This document shows, one piece after another, positions 8,822 through 16,126 of a stretch of DNA of 64,000 bases. Location: the NCBI GenBank assembly GCA_015660965.1, contig JACTVG010000006.1, positions 57,879 to 121,878 on the forward strand, in the 5' to 3' direction. The stretch's first letter is position 1, and every line of letters starts with the position of its first letter. Origin of the DNA: Methanoregulaceae archaeon. GTDB lineage: Archaea > Halobacteriota > Methanomicrobia > Methanomicrobiales > Methanospirillaceae. A program made the position numbers and the translations under genes. The notes under the pieces are model-generated. The model was given only the letters and a program-made list of their open reading frames with translations, ran no database searches and was not told where the DNA came from.

Positions 8822-9769
8822 ATGTCAAAAGTAACGATAATTGGTGCGACCGGAAATGTTGGTAGTTATGCCGCACATGCCATATCTATCAATCCACATG
8901 TTCATGAAATTCTTCTCTACGGGAGAGAAGGGCGTGAAGCGTACCTTAAGGGAATTGTGCAAGATTTTATTGACTCTTTTGCAGCTCGGGGCACAGATAT
9001 CAATATAAGATGGACCACAAATTTAAAAGACGCTGCGGGGTCAGATGTTGTTGTTATTACAGCGGGTTCTCCACGTATACCAGGACAGGATCGTCTCGAT
9101 CTAGCACTTGGAAATGCACGCGTTATTGCACCCCTTGCACAAACTATTGGAGTCGTTGCTCCGGAATCAAAGATCCTTCTTGTAACAAATCCTGTCGACG
9201 TTATGACCTGTGTTGCCCTAAAATATTCTGGTATGAAACCCAATCAAGTGTTCGGGCTAGGTACACATTTGGATTCAATGCGTCTAAAATCACTCATCGC
9301 ATCGTATTTCAAAGTGCACGTGAGTGAAGTACATACGCGTATCATTGGTGAACATGGTGAGAGTATGGTCCCTCTCTGGTCAGCCACGACGATTGGTGGT
9401 ATCAAAATATCTAATCTTCCCGCGTTTTCACACCTTCCGGTAAAAGAGTTTATTGAATCCGTCAAAGGCAGCGGGGAATTAATTATTAAAAATAAGGGAT
9501 CGACAGTTTACGGACCCGGGGAAGCTATCGCTTCTCTTGTGAAAACAGTACTCGGCGATGAAAATAGGATTCTTACAGTGTCTGCGTATATTAAATCCGA
9601 GGTGCATGATATTGGGGATGTGTGCATCGGTGTTCCAGCACGAATTAACCGTAATGGCGTGTTTCCGATTACAATACGGATAGATGAATCCGAAGTAATT
9701 GCATTTCGTGAATCTGTCGAAAAGATACGGAAAATAATTCACGAAGTCCTCAAGAAGATCGAAGAATAA
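8822..9769 (+). CDS. mdh: Malate dehydrogenase (LDH-like type)
   Basis: This enzyme interconverts malate and oxaloacetate with NAD(P). The 315-residue protein begins with the Rossmann motif TIIGATGNVGSYAA. It has the active-site loop SPRIPGQDRLDLALGNA with arginine at the position that selects malate over lactate, the LVTNPVDVMT segment, and catalytic IIGEHGESMVPLWS. A longer open frame back to 8666 runs inside the SRP RNA and is rejected. The ATG at 8822 lies just after the SRP RNA end, so the two may share a transcript. Confidence 0.93.
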   Translation: MSKVTIIGATGNVGSYAAHAISINPHVHEILLYGREGREAYLKGIVQDFIDSFAARGTDINIRWTTNLKDAAGSDVVVITAGSPRIPGQDRLDLALGNARVIAPLAQTIGVVAPESKILLVTNPVDVMTCVALKYSGMKPNQVFGLGTHLDSMRLKSLIASYFKVHVSEVHTRIIGEHGESMVPLWSATTIGGIKISNLPAFSHLPVKEFIESVKGSGELIIKNKGSTVYGPGEAIASLVKTVLGDENRILTVSAYIKSEVHDIGDVCIGVPARINRNGVFPITIRIDESEVIAFRESVEKIRKIIHEVLKKIEE

Positions 9770-9806
9770 TCAAATTTTAAAAATATTGAACTAATAAAAA
9801 AGTGTT

Positions 9807-10064
9807 TTAGGTCAGTGTCACTTCAATTATCTCTGCTCTCTCGACACCCGCAACTTCACTAAGTGATTGCTCGATAGCATCCGTCTGTCCACCAGCATCA
9901 TTGACAACTGCTGCAAGTTTTATTGCCTTTAATCCAAATCCTATGGGCTCTTCTTTGATGTCTTGAATGCCAGGTAATTTCTTTTTAAGATCGACTTTAA
10001 GTCTCTCCAGATCAACTTCTGGAGATTTGGGCATTATTCTGATAATTACTGCGACGTTACCCAT
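9807..10064 (-). CDS. ef1b: Elongation factor aEF-1-beta
   Basis: This is an 85-residue protein corresponding to the nucleotide-exchange factor for aEF-1-alpha. It has the ferredoxin-like fold signature: start MGNVAVIIRIMPKSPEVDLE, then IGFGLKAIKLAAVVNDAGG and the C-terminal VAGVERAEIIEVT strand. The length matches the archaeal family. It follows a small zinc-ribbon gene by 3 bases, an arrangement that suggests cotranscription. Confidence 0.95.
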   Translation of the reverse strand: MGNVAVIIRIMPKSPEVDLERLKVDLKKKLPGIQDIKEEPIGFGLKAIKLAAVVNDAGGQTDAIEQSLSEVAGVERAEIIEVTLT

Positions 10065-10067
10065 GTA

Positions 10068-10229
10068 TTACGGTCCCCCAAATCCGCATTTTGGGCAGAT
10101 ATAAGGGATACTCTGCTCCCTGCAGCGGTAACACCGTTTGATCTCAAAACCGCACGACGGGCACCCAAATTCTGTAGCACCCTCTTCTGCAAGCGGAGCA
10201 TTGCAAGATGTACATTTTTTTACTACCAT
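10068..10229 (-). CDS. Small zinc-ribbon protein (53 aa)
   Basis: An ATG at 10229 opens a 53-residue frame ending TAA at 10068. It contains four CxxC pairs in order: CTSC, CPSC, CYRC and CPKC, enough for two zinc ribbons. The spacing resembles the small archaeal zinc-finger proteins commonly encoded next to aEF-1-beta. Only three bases separate it from the aEF-1-beta start. A role in translation is inferred from the neighbour only. Confidence 0.85.
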   Translation of the reverse strand: MVVKKCTSCNAPLAEEGATEFGCPSCGFEIKRCYRCREQSIPYICPKCGFGGP

Positions 10230-10380
10230 GTGTGAACTCCACAATCGGTTCCTATACTATCTCCCTTATGACCATTAAAAGATTGCATCTATTACAAGAT
10301 TTTATTAGATCATTGATTTCGAGAAAAACAATCAAAAATAACGGCACTAATTTTTTAATTGAAAATAAGAAAAAGTCGGT

Positions 10381-10698
10381 TTAAATCTTGGAGAACTTCT
10401 TTTTTGCACACTTACATACATCACATAAAGTAAGATCACTCTCTCCAGTATCTACTGCAAGAGCCCATCTATCAATAAGTGCACTTAACTCCGATGATAC
10501 CTTACCTTCACTGCTGCCTCTCTTCCTACTGATATATTGAGATATTGCAGCTCTCGTAACGCCAAGCCTCCTTGCTGCTTCGCTTTGACTGAGCCCTCGT
10601 TCATTTATAAGCCTTGAGACCATCTCGGCTCGCATGCTCGGGAGCATATTCCGGACTAAATCATCGCAATGAATGAGCAGGCAAGGTTCTTTATTCAT
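10381..10698 (-). CDS. XRE-type helix-turn-helix regulator with C-terminal cysteine motif
   Basis: This is a 105-residue protein with a helix-turn-helix at about 35-62 (GLSQSEAARRLGVTRAAISQYISRKRG), a clear XRE/Cro-type DNA-binding unit. A helical spacer follows, then a cysteine-rich end (CDVCKC) that could bind metal or sense redox state. Its start overlaps the stop of the upstream winged-helix gene by four bases (ATGA), so the two are made together. The target is unknown; autoregulation is likely. Confidence 0.8.
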   Translation of the reverse strand: MNKEPCLLIHCDDLVRNMLPSMRAEMVSRLINERGLSQSEAARRLGVTRAAISQYISRKRGSSEGKVSSELSALIDRWALAVDTGESDLTLCDVCKCAKKKFSKI

Positions 10699-10940
10699 GC
10701 AAGGACTTTTACGGATTCATTTGTTTGCTGAGGTCTATTCAAGTAGATAATTTGGCGGGCATCACGGAAGTTGAATTTTTCAATGATGAGTTTCCGCTCC
10801 TTCAATTTCTTCAAGGCATACCGAACCGTACGCGGTGCAAGGTTACTCTTTTTCACCAAATCTTTGTGGGTCATTGCACCGCCAACATCCAATAACTGTA
10901 GAACAGTTTTGGAGGATGGGGGTAGTTGTTGTGTATACAT
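10695..10940 (-). CDS. Small winged-helix (MarR-like) regulator
   Basis: This is an 81-residue winged-helix protein. Its helix AMTHKDLVKKSNLA and recognition helix PRTVRYALKKLKERKLIIEKFNFRDARQIIYL with a beta-wing are typical of short MarR/ArsR-like archaeal regulators. It is the first gene of a two-gene unit with the XRE regulator. A partly repeated motif, ttaacagtgttaaca, lies just upstream of its start. Confidence 0.77.
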   Translation of the reverse strand: MYTQQLPPSSKTVLQLLDVGGAMTHKDLVKKSNLAPRTVRYALKKLKERKLIIEKFNFRDARQIIYLNRPQQTNESVKVLA

Positions 10941-10949
10941 GGTGAAAAT

Positions 10950-10964
10950 GTTAACAGTGTTAAC
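10950..10964. promoter_or_regulatory. Palindromic TTAACAGTGTTAA near HTH-pair promoter
   Basis: The segment gttaacagtgttaac is an almost perfect palindrome (GTTAACA / TGTTAAC with a one-base centre) located about 10 bases upstream of the winged-helix gene start at 10940. Its position suggests an operator for one of the two regulators. That role is inferred only. Confidence 0.5.
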
Positions 10965-11070
10965 ATATCAATCTATCGCTGATTTATTTTGTTAGTATTA
11001 ATTTCTCCAACTGTACAAAAGTCGGATATAACTAAAAACTAGTGAAGTGGATAGAACTTAGTAAAAAAAA

Positions 11071-11616
11071 TTAGGTGGCTATAGGAGATTTATTCTTTTT
11101 CAAAGTATCAAGTGCGTTTTTTGCAGCTGTACGGACTTCATCATCATCCTCCTGCAGAAGAACATTGAGAGGAGTAATAGCACGTTCATCACCAATTCGT
11201 CCTAACGCCCAAGATGCATCTCTTCTGACCGGTGCTTTGGGATCCTTAAGTAATGCAATCAAAGGTTCGACAGCACGAACGTCTCCAAGTTTGCCAAGAG
11301 CCCACGCTGAAGCTAACCGCACCCATTTACTTGAAGATTTTAATACTGCAATAAGTGGTTCTACCGCTCTTTTGTCACCGAGTTTCCCTAGCGATTTTGC
11401 CGCAAGCCATTGAACATCGACATAGGGATCATTCAAAGCTGTAATAAGTGGTTCTACCGCAGTCTCATCCCCATGTTCACCAAGCGCCTCGGCAGCTTTC
11501 CAACGCATATCGAGATTTCCACCCGTTAATAAACTAATATAATAATTTACCAATTGCCTTTTGCGTTCCTTTATTTCATCCGGCTGTTCTGTTTTCTGCG
11601 AATCTTGTTCTCCCAT
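11071..11616 (-). CDS. HEAT-repeat protein
   Basis: This is a 181-residue protein built almost only of about five HEAT repeats of the PBS-lyase type. Repeats of about 31 residues (for example KAAEALGEHGDETAVEPLI, LAAKSLGKLGDKRAVEPLI, DASWALGRIGDERAITPL) stretch from about 40 to 175. The N-terminus is charged and soluble. Such proteins serve as scaffolds; the partner is unknown. It is a single gene between regulators and nadC, on the same strand. Confidence 0.85.
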   Translation of the reverse strand: MGEQDSQKTEQPDEIKERKRQLVNYYISLLTGGNLDMRWKAAEALGEHGDETAVEPLITALNDPYVDVQWLAAKSLGKLGDKRAVEPLIAVLKSSSKWVRLASAWALGKLGDVRAVEPLIALLKDPKAPVRRDASWALGRIGDERAITPLNVLLQEDDDEVRTAAKNALDTLKKNKSPIAT

Positions 11617-11712
11617 TAATTTTCTCCGCTAGCCACCCATTTGGGATAGTGTATCATTAATCTTTCTTCATTAGCTAAATAAGCGCATGGATTGTTTTTA
11701 TCGTGTTTGGCC

Positions 11713-12576
11713 CTATAAGTGAATTGGCTCTCGCATTTTATTTTTTGGTGAGAGAATATGAAGGTGAACTGGAATATTTTTCACGGAATGGGTCAACGCA
11801 CCAATGCTGATAATATCTACTCCAAGAATAGCATATTGTGCAATATTATCGGCGTTAACACCTCCAGAAATCTCAATTAAAAGTTTGTGTCGCAGATTCT
11901 CTCGTTTTAATGAATTGATGGATTCTTGCACCTTTTTTGGGGTCATATTGTCGAACATAATAATGTCTGCGCCTGATCGCGCTGCACGTATCGCATCCTC
12001 TTTAGATTCGACTTCAACTTCAACACGATGGTAACGTGACCGTGCCTTAGCTTTTGCAATTGCCTCCTCGAGACCAACTAGTGCTAGGTGATTATCCTTA
12101 ATTAAAATTCCATCGCTTAAATTCCATCGATGAGGGTCCCCGCCACCCAGTATCACCGCTTTTTTATCGAGCTTGCGAAAACCAGGACAGGTTTTACGGG
12201 TCGCTGCAATTCTGCATTTGGGGTTCACACTACGCACCGATTCTACAAAATTTTTCGTGGCAGTTGCGATTCCGCTCATTCTCCCAATAATATTGAGAGC
12301 CGTACGTTCAACGAGAAGAATGTTTTTTGCCTTTCCTTGAAGGGTTAGGAGAGTATCGCTTGGATTTACTAGAGATCCGTCACTAACTGCTTGATCAACT
12401 AATACATCAAAATACTGGAAAAGCATTGACGCTTCTTCGAGACCGGCAACTGTAGCTGTTTGTTCAACACTGATCAAGGCACGGCATTCGGTGTCTGGAA
12501 TTATAGTTTCTGATGTAATATCACCAAATGGAGCATCTTCTTGAATGAACTTCAATAAGTAATCAACCGATACCAT
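11713..12576 (-). CDS. nadC: Nicotinate-nucleotide pyrophosphorylase (carboxylating), quinolinate phosphoribosyltransferase
   Basis: This enzyme joins quinolinate and PRPP to give nicotinate mononucleotide, a step of de novo NAD synthesis. The 287-residue protein has the family segments EDAPFGDITSE, RTALNIIGRMSGIAT, AATRKTCPGFRKLDKKAVILGGGDPHRWNLSDGILIKDNH and IMFDNMTP, with the ISGGVN loop near the end. Its neighbour nadX lies upstream on the same strand, which fits an NAD pathway unit. Confidence 0.95.
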   Translation of the reverse strand: MVSVDYLLKFIQEDAPFGDITSETIIPDTECRALISVEQTATVAGLEEASMLFQYFDVLVDQAVSDGSLVNPSDTLLTLQGKAKNILLVERTALNIIGRMSGIATATKNFVESVRSVNPKCRIAATRKTCPGFRKLDKKAVILGGGDPHRWNLSDGILIKDNHLALVGLEEAIAKAKARSRYHRVEVEVESKEDAIRAARSGADIIMFDNMTPKKVQESINSLKRENLRHKLLIEISGGVNADNIAQYAILGVDIISIGALTHSVKNIPVHLHILSPKNKMREPIHL

Positions 12577-12685
12577 GCCAATTATTTCCTATTTCATTGA
12601 TGGTCTGCGTAGATATTATCACTCTTTTTATGTATTGAATGAAATTCAACTTTTTTTATTCAATAGATAAACTCATCTTCTTATC

Positions 12686-13444
12686 TTATGTACCAATGAC
12701 AAGTGGATCTTCAAGGCCTTTCAACAAGGATAAAATTGAAAGTGCGGCCAAGTAACTTGTTGCTGGGTTATCTGGGCTCGGAACATTAGTCACTTTAATA
12801 CAGGTCTCGCCAAAGTCACCCTCAATAACCATCTCATGAACGTTACGATCAACCGCTGGGTCAACCCAAAGTTCAACATCCACATCTCTTCCAGCAGCAA
12901 GACTCATAGCAACAGAGACATTGACGTTTTTTGGGAAAGCTTTAATGCACTCGTTTGCTTTTCCAGAAAAAATGAGTTGACGTTTATTTGCCTTTATCCC
13001 AAGTGATTCTGGACTTTTAACTGTCCTTAAAAGGAGTTTTCGGATTGTTGAGACACGTCCAATCTTCAAATTGTCTAGGCCGAAAATAGCCCCGCTCGGT
13101 ATATAGATATGGCGACCACGCTTTCGTGCCAATTCTCTCAATTCATTTTTCAATATTGGATCTGCAAGTGCACCAACACTCATTATAACAATATCTTTAT
13201 TATTCGCAAGGATGTCATGTGCATACTGCTTTACCGCATTTACAGATGCCGCTTCGACAACGAGGTCGAATGGTTCCTTAATAAAAGATTCAAAGTGTTG
13301 GTGTGCACGAGCACCCGTGATCGCTTCAAGGTTTTTTGCCCGATCATATATTGCGTCAAAAAGGGCAACTATCTTAATACTGTCGGCGTTTTTTGCAATA
13401 ATATGCCCAATATTGCCACATCCGATCAGACCAATCTTAATCAT
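12686..13444 (-). CDS. nadX: L-aspartate dehydrogenase
   Basis: This enzyme oxidises aspartate to iminoaspartate for quinolinate synthesis. The 252-residue protein has a Rossmann start IGLIGCGNIGHIIA, VEAASVNAVKQYA, IMSVGALAD, PSGAIFGLDNLK and the C-terminal VTNVPSPDNPATSYLAALS segment, all diagnostic of NadX. It lies upstream of nadC by about 110 bases. The partner quinolinate synthase (nadA) is not in this window. Confidence 0.94.
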   Translation of the reverse strand: MIKIGLIGCGNIGHIIAKNADSIKIVALFDAIYDRAKNLEAITGARAHQHFESFIKEPFDLVVEAASVNAVKQYAHDILANNKDIVIMSVGALADPILKNELRELARKRGRHIYIPSGAIFGLDNLKIGRVSTIRKLLLRTVKSPESLGIKANKRQLIFSGKANECIKAFPKNVNVSVAMSLAAGRDVDVELWVDPAVDRNVHEMVIEGDFGETCIKVTNVPSPDNPATSYLAALSILSLLKGLEDPLVIGT

Positions 13445-13578
13445 TGGTAAACTTCACTTTTTTGATAGTATTAATCAACAATCGTTCCAGTTTTTCGTTC
13501 AATATTTGTTGTAGATATGGGATACTGCCTTTAAATTCTTATGTTACAATTGAAAAACTTGTTGATAATAAATTGAAC

Positions 13579-14685
13579 TTATATTTTTTGTATTGGAGAT
13601 GTTGTCAATCTATCTTCAGTCCATTTTCTCTCTAAAATATACCAACCGTAACCGACAACAAAACACACAATTATATTGATTATTGCTTGAAGAAAATTCA
13701 ATGAAACAACCATTGGATCTGGCAAAAATTCGCTAAGAGGATATGTAACATATTTTGTGATTAAATCATTTGCAAAAAAGAAATAGAGCATTTGGAAAAG
13801 AAAAATATGCCATGATGCTTTTCCGGCTTTTTCAAGATATTTATAAAACCAATTCACTGTCTCTCTTGGGAGATACAACAAACCTATTATGGCTAATATT
13901 AGTGTCCACATGTATGCTGGAGCATGTGAAATTCCACTATAACCATAGAAATCATTAAACGAGGAGAAAAGAGGGGTGTAACAGGTAATTGTAATATAAA
14001 TTAAACTAATAACGCCCCCAAGAGTTAGCCACCCTATTGGGCGTTTTGGTGAAGTTACTAGCCAGACGCCTAGAGCTCCTGCAAAAAGGTATCTAAAGTA
14101 TAATACTGATGTGATCCCTTGAGGGATTCCGAAAAAGACCATGGTAAATTCAAGAAGAATATCCAAGATCAGCGCTACGATAATCATTAAATCTGGATCC
14201 CGCAAAGCGAGCAAATAGAGAAGCGGAATAACAAGTACACTCTGAATAATAACCGGAACAAAATATGCACCCCATCCACTCCCACCACCAATAAAATTTA
14301 AAATGAGTGAGATAAAGTCGAAGCTAGAGTGAAAGAAGAAAATCAAAATGACGATTTGAATAAGCCAATATATTATGTATGGTTGTAGGAGTCGTTTAAA
14401 GCGTCGAGATAATATTTCCGTATTATAAGCGTGTTTTAGTGTGCTAGTACCACGTCTTTTATATGCATAAGACCCTGTAAAACCTGCGATAAGAATTAAA
14501 AGAGGAACTGCATGCCAAACGTGATAAGGACCCCCAAATACCAAAAATTTGTCCGGTTGCCAAGAGTGAAGAAGAACAACTGATATGATTGCCAGCCCCT
14601 TAAGAAAATCGATCTGTAGAATATGCTCCGGGAGCGCCTTTTTTGTGGTTTCAAGAATATTATATCTTGATTTTCTTTTTTTCAT
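13579..14685 (-). CDS. Membrane acyltransferase, family 3
   Basis: This is a 368-residue integral membrane protein of the acyltransferase 3 (OafA/YrhL-like) family with about ten hydrophobic helices. The first segment (IDFLKGLAIISVVLLHSWQP) carries the conserved histidine of the family. A basic N-terminal tail (KKRKSRYN) precedes it. It probably acetylates or otherwise acylates a cell-surface glycan. It is highly similar along its length to the protein at 18734-19846, pointing to a gene duplication. Confidence 0.82.
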   Translation of the reverse strand: MKKRKSRYNILETTKKALPEHILQIDFLKGLAIISVVLLHSWQPDKFLVFGGPYHVWHAVPLLILIAGFTGSYAYKRRGTSTLKHAYNTEILSRRFKRLLQPYIIYWLIQIVILIFFFHSSFDFISLILNFIGGGSGWGAYFVPVIIQSVLVIPLLYLLALRDPDLMIIVALILDILLEFTMVFFGIPQGITSVLYFRYLFAGALGVWLVTSPKRPIGWLTLGGVISLIYITITCYTPLFSSFNDFYGYSGISHAPAYMWTLILAIIGLLYLPRETVNWFYKYLEKAGKASWHIFLFQMLYFFFANDLITKYVTYPLSEFLPDPMVVSLNFLQAIINIIVCFVVGYGWYILERKWTEDRLTTSPIQKI

Positions 14686-14773
14686 GATTTTGCTGCTAAT
14701 GATATTTTATTTCGAAGAATGATTAATATCGGTAGCAAAACATTTTGATGGTTACGATCAAAGCAGCAGAAAG

Positions 14774-14817
14774 CCCGTGACTTTAGTCTCGGGATGAATG
14801 CGTTAGTCATATAACGC
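14774..14817. mobile_element. Possible IS200/IS605-type right-end relic
   Basis: The stretch agcccgtgactttagtctcgg, followed by gatgaatg, has the hairpin CCCG-t-GACttta-GTC-t-CGGG and the GGGATGAATG tail seen at the 3' ends of many IS200/IS605 tnpB elements. A second hairpin, GCGTTA...TAACGC at 14800-14817, follows. No transposase frame lies nearby, so this may be a solo relic. Identification rests on resemblance only. Confidence 0.4.
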
Positions 14818-14862
14818 TTAGTAATTATATTCTTTGTAAAATCTGGTAGAGGTTATGATCAT

Positions 14863-15405
14863 ATGGATGAGATTGAAGTTGGGTTTCAGAAAATCATGCA
14901 AAAAATCGAGGAATTGAAACAAAAAGAAACAAGTCTTTCTGAAAAAATCAAGCAAAATGATGCTGCACTGCTTGATAGAATGGCACACACTGCTATCCCT
15001 CTTGTGAGTTCGATTGGGCTTGCGTTACTTCAAAAAGGTAAACAGGACACTAAGGGGGATGTTTACGATGCAAATTATTACACAAAAAAAATGATTGTAT
15101 TAGGGAAATCGGATCCATCTCCCTATCGTCCAGACGATCCAACAAAAAAGGTGACAGATCAGTTCTGTGTGCTATCAGAAGACGGTTCATTCTACGAATT
15201 GATGTATAGTTCTGATGGATTTTTAACTGATTCATACCTCAATCCTATTGATTCTCAAGCAGCTCTTGACACCTATGGATATGATATACTTTTTATGCTC
15301 TACCAGGCAATGCACGACTATCTCAAAGGAGAAGAGGTACTTGTAGAGGCTCTAGAAAAGACAATCATGTATGTCTTTCCGCAAACAATAGATAAAAAAT
15401 CCTAA
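14863..15405 (+). CDS. Hypothetical protein with N-terminal coiled coil
   Basis: This is a 180-residue protein I do not recognise. Residues 1-45 are rich in Lys, Glu and Gln with heptad-like spacing (FQKIMQKIEELKQKE) and probably form a coiled coil. The hydrophobic patch IPLVSSIGLALLQKG follows. The remaining part is mixed alpha/beta. It is convergent with the gene at 15414-15869, with an 8-base gap. Codon use resembles neighbouring genes. Confidence 0.65.
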   Translation: MDEIEVGFQKIMQKIEELKQKETSLSEKIKQNDAALLDRMAHTAIPLVSSIGLALLQKGKQDTKGDVYDANYYTKKMIVLGKSDPSPYRPDDPTKKVTDQFCVLSEDGSFYELMYSSDGFLTDSYLNPIDSQAALDTYGYDILFMLYQAMHDYLKGEEVLVEALEKTIMYVFPQTIDKKS

Positions 15406-15413
15406 TAATTTTC

Positions 15414-15869
15414 CTATTTCCATTTAAACAGAGGAATAACCGGTTTCAATAAATCATCGTTACTTTTTCCGAGAGCGGATAACCTAAATGTCTGTGAATA
15501 TTTCAATCCCTTCTTATTTTGATAGGTTGCAACGGCTTTCCCCTCATTTAACATCGTCGATAATGGGTAGTCATACTTCGCATCAGCGGCGAGTGATCCG
15601 ATTTCAAATTCTATATTGTGTGGCACAATTGCCACACGAATCTTCATCGCGATATCGTTCCCTCGATTTATGACGCTAATAGTTTTTGCATTATCACTCA
15701 GAGAAACATCGATCTCTGGGAGGGACTTTGAGTCTTGCATAATAAAAAAGGACATGACGAGTACAACAAGAATAATCGCTGCCATTCCAGCAAGATAAAT
15801 ACTGACAAAAAAGAGTATAATGCAAACAACAAGTCCTGCCAGAAGGATGGCAGTATATCGCTTTTCCAT
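15414..15869 (-). CDS. Membrane-anchored protein with an extracellular or cytoplasmic beta domain
   Basis: This is a 151-residue protein with two adjacent hydrophobic helices (about residues 7-25 and 27-43). A soluble domain from 50 onward is beta-rich (VSLSDNAKTISVINRGND...IKIRVAIVPHNIEFEIGSL), resembling an Ig-like or CARDB-type sandwich. No known family is assigned. A short KDS-type linker joins the helices to the domain. Confidence 0.6.
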   Translation of the reverse strand: MEKRYTAILLAGLVVCIILFFVSIYLAGMAAIILVVLVMSFFIMQDSKSLPEIDVSLSDNAKTISVINRGNDIAMKIRVAIVPHNIEFEIGSLAADAKYDYPLSTMLNEGKAVATYQNKKGLKYSQTFRLSALGKSNDDLLKPVIPLFKWK

Positions 15870-15921
15870 ATCCAGTTGTTGCGTTCAAGCACTATATCAA
15901 AATACGCGAATTAAAACGGAA

Positions 15922-15995
15922 TGGGCCCGATGAGATTCGAACTCATGACCTCCCGGTTATCAGCCGGGCGCACCACCGGGCTATGCTACGGGCCC
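15922..15995 (-). tRNA. tRNA-Ile (GAT)
   Basis: The minus strand gives a 74-base cloverleaf: acceptor gggcccg/cgggccc with A discriminator, anticodon loop ctGATaa and T-arm atgagttcgaatctcat. The D-arm is long (gcatagcccggtggtgcgc). It shares acceptor and most of the anticodon stem with the CAT tRNA at 7231. Confidence 0.95.
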
Positions 15996-16126
15996 AAAAA
16001 ATCCCGAAATTTACCCTAATAAGTATCCTATCAGAGTTTTTATAAGTTGTGAAGTTCAGATTGCGAGCTCGTTAAATAAATAGTCATGAGTGTCTCATGA
16101 TAAAGTAAAGAGAAGGATCAGGGATC

